Notes under the pieces: model-generated | What the model saw: the letters and a program-made list of their open reading frames with translations, nothing else | Databases searched by the model: none | What the model was told of the DNA's origin: nothing | NCBI GenBank assembly: GCA_937893945.1 | Contig: CALCTA010000068.1 | Location: 1-9,622 of the forward strand | DNA: 9,622 nt | Direction: 5' to 3' | Source of the DNA: an uncultured Clostridia bacterium | GTDB taxonomy: Bacteria; Bacillota; Clostridia; Oscillospirales; CAG-272 | Made by a program: the position numbers and the translations under genes | Shown: one piece after another, positions 6,516-9,622 of the stretch | How the letters are laid out: each line of letters begins with the position of its first letter | Numbering within the stretch: position 1 is the stretch's first letter

Positions 6516-7256
6516 TCAGTTGCTAAGAGCCTTTTTATCCTTGGACGAGAGATCGACCGGATAGTTTCTGCGCTGATGGTAATAGAGATTGAGCGCGCCG
6601 TAGGGGGCTTCCTCGTAGTTAAGGTCTCCGTTGTAGTAGAACTCGGCGTGGACGGCTATGAGAAGTCCGTCGTCCATAAGCTGCTTTATATCTACCTCTT
6701 CCTCGGCATCGTCAAAGTCAAAGGAATAGCGGTAGAAGCTGTGCAGAGTGGTGCGCTCGCACGTCTCTTTTGAGGGCAGGCAACGGATCTTCTTAAGGCC
6801 CTCGGAGTTTACGTCCTCGTTATCGTCGGGATTGTCGGGCGTGAGGTCGATATATAGCACGAGGCTTACGTCAAAGAGATCCTCGTCTCTGCTCGGAATC
6901 TCGGGAAGTGAATAATCCTCTGCCATTCTGCGAACCGTGCTGTTGTTGTATCTGAAAACTATCTGCGCCTCGTTTATCTCGGGGATAAATACCGCCTCGG
7001 GAACGGCAAAATAACCCTCGTTATATTCCGCACGGGTGATATCGTCGTATTTCTGTTCAAATATATAAAGCTCGTCGCCCTTCTGCTCGTACGCGAGCTT
7101 GAGCTCGTCGGTCGGAAGCAGTGTTTTTATCTCCGTAGGAGTTCCGCCCGCGAATATGCGCCATACCATAAATACGCACACTGCGACTACCAGACAAACA
7201 AGCAAAAATTTAAGTACTCTGCCAAAGCGTTTAATTGCTACCCAGACTCTTGACAT
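6516..7256 (-). CDS. single-pass membrane protein of unknown function
   Basis: Not recognised. 246 aa when started at 7256, where AAAGGAAG lies 6 nt upstream; a further in-frame ATG at 7319 sits on the -35 box of the predicted promoter and is rejected. The N-terminus is basic (R3, K9, R10, R13, K16), followed by one hydrophobic helix at about 17-35 and then GG. This predicts an N-in, C-out type II membrane protein or an uncleaved anchor with a roughly 210-residue outer domain. That domain is acidic (for example DNPDDNEDVNSE and FDFDDAEEE) and has alternating hydrophobic patterns such as VSLVLYIDL and LIAVHAEFYYNGD, suggesting beta structure. It has one or two cysteines outside the membrane. 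It is the first gene of the operon with RNHCP and gatCAB; no functional link is known to me. Confidence 0.78.
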   Translation of the reverse strand: MSRVWVAIKRFGRVLKFLLVCLVVAVCVFMVWRIFAGGTPTEIKTLLPTDELKLAYEQKGDELYIFEQKYDDITRAEYNEGYFAVPEAVFIPEINEAQIVFRYNNSTVRRMAEDYSLPEIPSRDEDLFDVSLVLYIDLTPDNPDDNEDVNSEGLKKIRCLPSKETCERTTLHSFYRYSFDFDDAEEEVDIKQLMDDGLLIAVHAEFYYNGDLNYEEAPYGALNLYYHQRRNYPVDLSSKDKKALSN

Positions 7257-7290
7257 AAGGCTTCCTTTCGTATATAATAATAACGTAATA

Positions 7291-7319
7291 ATTATATCAC
7301 TAATTTTGCAGGATTTCAA
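7291..7319 (-). promoter_or_regulatory. promoter of the membrane protein-RNHCP-gatCAB operon
   Basis: On the minus strand there is a -35 box TTGAAA (7314-7319), a 17-bp spacer and a perfect -10 TATAAT (7291-7296). The start codon at 7256 follows with a leader of about 28 nt. No other promoter of this quality was seen down to gatB, and the genes are nearly contiguous, so it should serve all five. Confidence 0.82.
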
Positions 7320-7333
7320 GTATTCTTTATAAA
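7305..7333 (+). promoter_or_regulatory. probable divergent promoter of the 184-aa gene
   Basis: A -35 box TTTGCA (7305-7310, 4 of 6 matches to consensus), a 17-bp spacer and a -10 TATAAA (7328-7333) point right, 25 bp before the ATG at 7359. It overlaps the minus-strand promoter from 7305 to 7319, so the two polymerases would compete. Confidence 0.55.
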
Positions 7334-7358
7334 CTATTTGTGTCTAAAGGAGTAAAGA

Positions 7359-7913
7359 ATGAAGATATACGAGTACGTGCCTCAAAAAAGCACGAGACGG
7401 GCGACGGGAATTATCATAATACTCGCGTCCGCGGGTCTTGGGCTTTTCCTTTTGCCGTCTCTTGTGAGGGATATGCCGTTTGGGTGGATATCGCAGATGC
7501 TTGGCGTGGTGTGTGTTACCGCGATGATATTCGTCATAGCAAAGAGCTTGGTAAAGACCTTTGTTTACGCTATTATCGAGAACGGCGAGCGAGGACTTGA
7601 TCTTACCGTTTCAGAGATAGAAAACGGCGGAAAGGGGCAGACGACGGTCTGCAGAATATCGCTCGGCAATATTACCGAGGCGTATATGCTCTATCCCGAA
7701 AGAGCGGGCGACGCAAGTAAGATACGTGAGCTTACCGAGCGCGCAAAGCGTGAGCAGAGAAAAAGATTCAGCTATTGCTACGATGTAAACCCCTCGCCTA
7801 CCTGCCTTCTCTTTTTAGAGGAGTGCGGCGAGCCGCTGCTTATAAAAATATCCCCCGACGAGCAGCTTTTCTCATATATTGAGAAATTCTCACAGAAGAA
7901 CGAAAACAAATAA
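7359..7913 (+). CDS. two-TM membrane protein, possibly PH-like
   Basis: Not recognised as a named family. 184 aa with two hydrophobic helices at about 16-35 and 42-62, joined by a very short loop containing RD. A cytoplasmic C-terminal region of about 120 residues follows. That region alternates beta-like segments (GLDLTVSEI, TTVCRISLGNITEAYML, TCLLFLEECGEPLLIKI) and ends in a helix with SPDEQLFSYIEKFSQK. Two TM helices followed by a small beta sandwich and a closing helix resemble bacterial PH-domain membrane proteins; this is a fold guess from pattern only. Between about 114 and 135 is a highly charged helix rich in Arg, Lys and Glu. AAAGGAG (7346-7352) lies 6 nt before the ATG. The esterase gene follows after 45 bp, probably in the same transcript. 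Confidence 0.75.
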   Translation: MKIYEYVPQKSTRRATGIIIILASAGLGLFLLPSLVRDMPFGWISQMLGVVCVTAMIFVIAKSLVKTFVYAIIENGERGLDLTVSEIENGGKGQTTVCRISLGNITEAYMLYPERAGDASKIRELTERAKREQRKRFSYCYDVNPSPTCLLFLEECGEPLLIKISPDEQLFSYIEKFSQKNENK

Positions 7914-7923
7914 AATATAAAAG

Positions 7924-7940
7924 CCTTGCCGTGAGCAAGG
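7924..7940 (+). other. small hairpin ahead of the esterase ribosome binding site
   Basis: CCTTGC (7924-7929) and GCAAGG (7935-7940) form a 6-bp stem with loop CGTGA, ending 6 nt before the AAGGA site (7947-7951) of the esterase gene. No T-tract follows, so it is not an intrinsic terminator. It may affect mRNA stability or translation; it could also be chance. Confidence 0.35.
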
Positions 7941-7958
7941 AGAAGAAAGGAAAATATT

Positions 7959-8729
7959 ATGGCTTTTTTTGAAATGCACTACAGCTCCCGTACACTTGCG
8001 ATGCAGGTGGCAGTAAACGTTATCATTCCCGACAGAAAGACTGCCTACGGGGAGGAGGACAAGCCCTACAAGACTCTCTATCTGCTTCACGGACTCTCTG
8101 ATGATTACAGCATCTGGATGCGCCGTACCTCTATCGAGAGATACGCTACCGAACACGGCATCGCGGTAGTAATGCCGAGCGTTACGAGAAGCTGGTACTC
8201 AAATACCGCTTACGGAGCAAAGTATTTCAGCTTTGTTGCCGAGGAGCTTCCCGCACTCTGCCGCAGCTACTTCAAGGGTATGTCCGACGCGCGCGAGGAT
8301 AACTTTATCGCAGGACTTTCTATGGGCGGCTATGGCGCACTCAAGGCGGCACTTACCTACCCCGAGCGCTTTGGCGGATGTGCTTCTCTCTCGGGAGCTA
8401 TGGGCTTCCCCCACCATTCGAGCAGACCGATGAATGCCGAGTGGAAGGGCAATTTCGGATTTGAGATGGAGAACTTCTCAGAGATCGCGGGTACTGAGAA
8501 CGACGTACATTTCCTTGCTAAAGAAGCTCTTGCAAAGGGCGCTGAGATGCCGAAGATCTATCTCTGGTGCGGCACTGAGGATTTTCTGCTTAAGGACAAC
8601 AGAGATTACAGAGATCTCCTTACAGAGCTTGGAATAGAGCATCTTTACGAGGAGTCCGAGGGCGACCACTCTTGGAAGTGGTGGGATCTCCACATCCAGT
8701 CAGCGCTCAATTATCTGCTTGATAAGTAA
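7959..8729 (+). CDS. alpha/beta-hydrolase esterase (EstA/esterase D type)
   Basis: A 256-aa cytoplasmic esterase with the alpha/beta-hydrolase fold, of the esterase D/tributyrin esterase (CE1-like) group that cleaves short-chain acyl or acetyl esters. The oxyanion-hole region LLHGLSDDY is at 42-50. The nucleophile elbow GLSMG (119-123) gives Ser121. Asp208 in GTEDF and His237 in GDHSWKWW complete the triad. It has no signal peptide, and its length is normal for the family. AAGGA at 7947-7951 supports the start. It follows the two-TM protein gene by 45 bp and ends before a strong terminator. Together with the cytoplasmic hexosaminidase elsewhere in the window, it may deacylate imported glycans, but the natural substrate cannot be told from sequence. 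Confidence 0.9.
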   Translation: MAFFEMHYSSRTLAMQVAVNVIIPDRKTAYGEEDKPYKTLYLLHGLSDDYSIWMRRTSIERYATEHGIAVVMPSVTRSWYSNTAYGAKYFSFVAEELPALCRSYFKGMSDAREDNFIAGLSMGGYGALKAALTYPERFGGCASLSGAMGFPHHSSRPMNAEWKGNFGFEMENFSEIAGTENDVHFLAKEALAKGAEMPKIYLWCGTEDFLLKDNRDYRDLLTELGIEHLYEESEGDHSWKWWDLHIQSALNYLLDK

Positions 8730-8759
8730 GATAAAGAAAAAACAGACCTTCTTTGGTGC

Positions 8760-8777
8760 ACCTGCGATAAAGCAGGT
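8760..8777 (+). other. small hairpin after the esterase gene
   Basis: ACCTGC (8760-8765) pairs with GCAGGT (8772-8777) around GATAAA, followed by TTATATG. The stem is short and the T-run is poor, so it is at most an accessory to the much stronger terminator 18 bp downstream. Confidence 0.35.
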
Positions 8778-8794
8778 TTATATGTCAAATAATG

Positions 8795-8842
8795 AACCGC
8801 CGAAAGTGATTAAAGATTACTTTCGGCGGTTTTGTTATTTTT
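8795..8842. terminator. strong intrinsic terminator between convergent genes
   Basis: A perfect 13-bp stem, AACCGCCGAAAGT (8795-8807) with ACTTTCGGCGGTT (8819-8831), has an 11-nt loop. It is followed on the plus strand by TTGTTATTTTTT, a good U-tract ending the esterase transcript. On the minus strand the stem is followed by CATTATTTG, so it may also end the XRE-gene transcript, whose stop codon (8835-8837) lies in the plus-strand T-tract. Confidence 0.9.
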
Positions 8843-9455
8843 TATAGATGATTTGATCACAAGTCAAATTAGCAGAAGCTACGTTTCCTGCACATTCAAT
8901 TGTTTTCGCTTGAAGTTTATAGCAATCGGTTATATTGTTACAAATGACCTTCTGTGCATTCAGTTCGTTTACGTCAATATTTCCTTCACTCTTTACATCC
9001 CCGTTAATTGTGCTGCTTTTTATAGTTTGATGGCACACCACATCTCCGTTAATGGAACTGTCAGATATGACATGTCCGTAAATCTCCACCTTGAAATACT
9101 GTGTTCTATCGTTACAATCGTGAGGAAAGGCAATTTCAATAGGGGGCTCGTCCGGTGAAAAAGTAGACGAAACCTTTAATACTTTTGTACCTCTCATCTG
9201 CACCACCCGTATGACGTTATCATCTTTCATAAAGGATTGAAGCTCTGAACAGGCTGTAAGATCATCCGAAAACAATGCATCAATGGAAACGCCAAACAAA
9301 TTCGCAATTTGGGGTAGCAATGCAATATCGGGCGTATTAGCATTATTTTCCCACTTTGAAACTGCTTGATAAGAAACACCTAATTTTTCCGCAACTTGAT
9401 CTTGCGTTAGATTATTTTTCTGCCTTAATTGTTTTATGTTATTACCGATATTCAT
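8835..9455 (-). CDS. XRE-type HTH regulator with C-terminal beta-helix-like domain
   Basis: A 206-aa cytoplasmic DNA-binding protein. Residues 5-62 are a classic XRE/Cro helix-turn-helix: LTQDQVAEKLGVS (16-28) then YQAVSKWEN (29-37) as the recognition helix, followed by PDIALLPQIANLFGVSIDA (42-60). Residues 80-125 are a linker with beta segments. From about 120 to 203 there are short repeated strands, including SSINGDV (133-139) and SSTINGDV (147-154), then similar N/D/C-rich turns. This resembles a right-handed beta-helix of the DUF4097/bactofilin type. The start is fixed by AAGGAGGT at 9463-9470; the longer frame upstream is ignored. The gene is AT-rich (37% GC over 9361-9420), unlike the esterase beside it, suggesting separate origin. 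Its target is unknown; self-regulation is plausible because it has its own promoter. Confidence 0.87.
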   Translation of the reverse strand: MNIGNNIKQLRQKNNLTQDQVAEKLGVSYQAVSKWENNANTPDIALLPQIANLFGVSIDALFSDDLTACSELQSFMKDDNVIRVVQMRGTKVLKVSSTFSPDEPPIEIAFPHDCNDRTQYFKVEIYGHVISDSSINGDVVCHQTIKSSTINGDVKSEGNIDVNELNAQKVICNNITDCYKLQAKTIECAGNVASANLTCDQIIYKK

Positions 9456-9462
9456 TGTCTCT

Positions 9463-9470
9463 ACCTCCTT
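9463..9470 (-). promoter_or_regulatory. consensus ribosome binding site of the XRE gene
   Basis: AAGGAGGT on the minus strand, 7 nt before ATG 9455. It decides the start of the regulator over the in-frame upstream codons that extend to 9614. Confidence 0.85.
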
Positions 9471-9482
9471 TATTGTAATATT

Positions 9483-9511
9483 ATTATACCATCTTCTAAG
9501 AATTTTTTCAA
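9483..9511 (-). promoter_or_regulatory. sigma-A promoter of the XRE gene
   Basis: On the minus strand there is a -35 box TTGAAA (9506-9511), a 17-bp spacer and a perfect -10 TATAAT (9483-9488), about 28 bp before the ATG. An 8-bp palindrome TAATATTA (9477-9484) overlaps the -10 and could be an operator for the regulator itself, though an AT-rich palindrome of this size may be chance. Confidence 0.8.
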
Positions 9512-9530
9512 TAGAGCATATCTCTTGTTT

Positions 9531-9576
9531 CTCAACCGTTGCTTGAGTTTGCTTTGCTTTTGTGTCCACAAAAGCA
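9531..9576. repeat. hairpin plus 10-bp-arm palindrome upstream of the XRE promoter
   Basis: CTCAA (9531-9535) pairs with TTGAG (9543-9547). Next to it, arms TGCTTTTGTG (9555-9564) and CACAAAAGCA (9567-9576) are perfect inverted repeats separated by only TC. The remaining bases to 9622 show no gene that I can support. The palindrome may be a protein binding site, a transposon-related end, or part of a gene that continues outside the window. Confidence 0.5.
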
Positions 9577-9622
9577 GTGCTTGTCAGGAAAATTGACGGA
9601 CATTCGAGACACACAAACCAAG

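Overview
The window looks like chromosome from a gut-type Firmicute, most likely a Clostridia (Oscillospiraceae/Christensenellales-like) genome or MAG. The reasons are strong AGGAGG-type ribosome binding sites, near-consensus sigma-A promoters with 17-bp spacers, TGA used as a normal stop, moderate GC (about 50%) in most genes, a gatCAB amidotransferase operon, a cytoplasmic family 20 hexosaminidase, and GTAGGG...CCTAC palindromic repeats of a kind I associate with this group. The taxonomic call is inference; no 16S or other species-level marker is present.

Layout. Positions 1-244 hold a tRNA-Ser(GGA) on the minus strand and a divergent promoter region. A monocistronic cytoplasmic GH20 beta-N-acetylhexosaminidase follows (245-2131, +). 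Next is a short accessory segment (about 2190-2925): two REP-like double-hairpin elements flank an AT-rich GNAT acetyltransferase gene, and a long-stem bidirectional terminator lies inside the segment. On the minus strand, from 7319 down to 2992, one promoter appears to drive a tight five-gene operon: a single-pass membrane protein of unknown function, an RNHCP zinc-ribbon-like protein, then gatC, gatA and gatB. The junctions are 7-8 bp gaps or short overlaps. Divergent from this operon, with overlapping promoter elements, are a two-TM membrane protein (7359-7913, +) and a cytoplasmic Ser-Asp-His esterase (7959-8729, +). A strong terminator closes that unit. Convergent with it is an AT-rich XRE-type regulator whose C-terminal half looks like a beta-helix (8835-9455, -), with its own good promoter. 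The last 110 bp hold a near-perfect 22-bp palindrome and no confident gene.

The most notable observation is that gatA is broken. A 16-nt gap relative to the family removes the GGSSGG loop, including the catalytic cis-Ser, and shifts the frame, while gatC and gatB are intact. The size and junction fit deletion between two CGG triplets. Because gatA is normally essential in bacteria lacking GlnRS, an assembly or sequencing error, a second gatA copy, or a recent real lesion must be distinguished.

Functionally, gatCAB makes Gln-tRNA(Gln) and/or Asn-tRNA(Asn) by transamidation. The GH20 enzyme and the esterase suggest intracellular trimming of imported amino-sugar or acylated oligosaccharides. 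I did not find a convincing new defence, mobile or RNA system. The best candidates for novelty are the RNHCP plus membrane-protein arrangement upstream of gatCAB, the HTH-beta-helix regulator, and the repeat-flanked GNAT gene.
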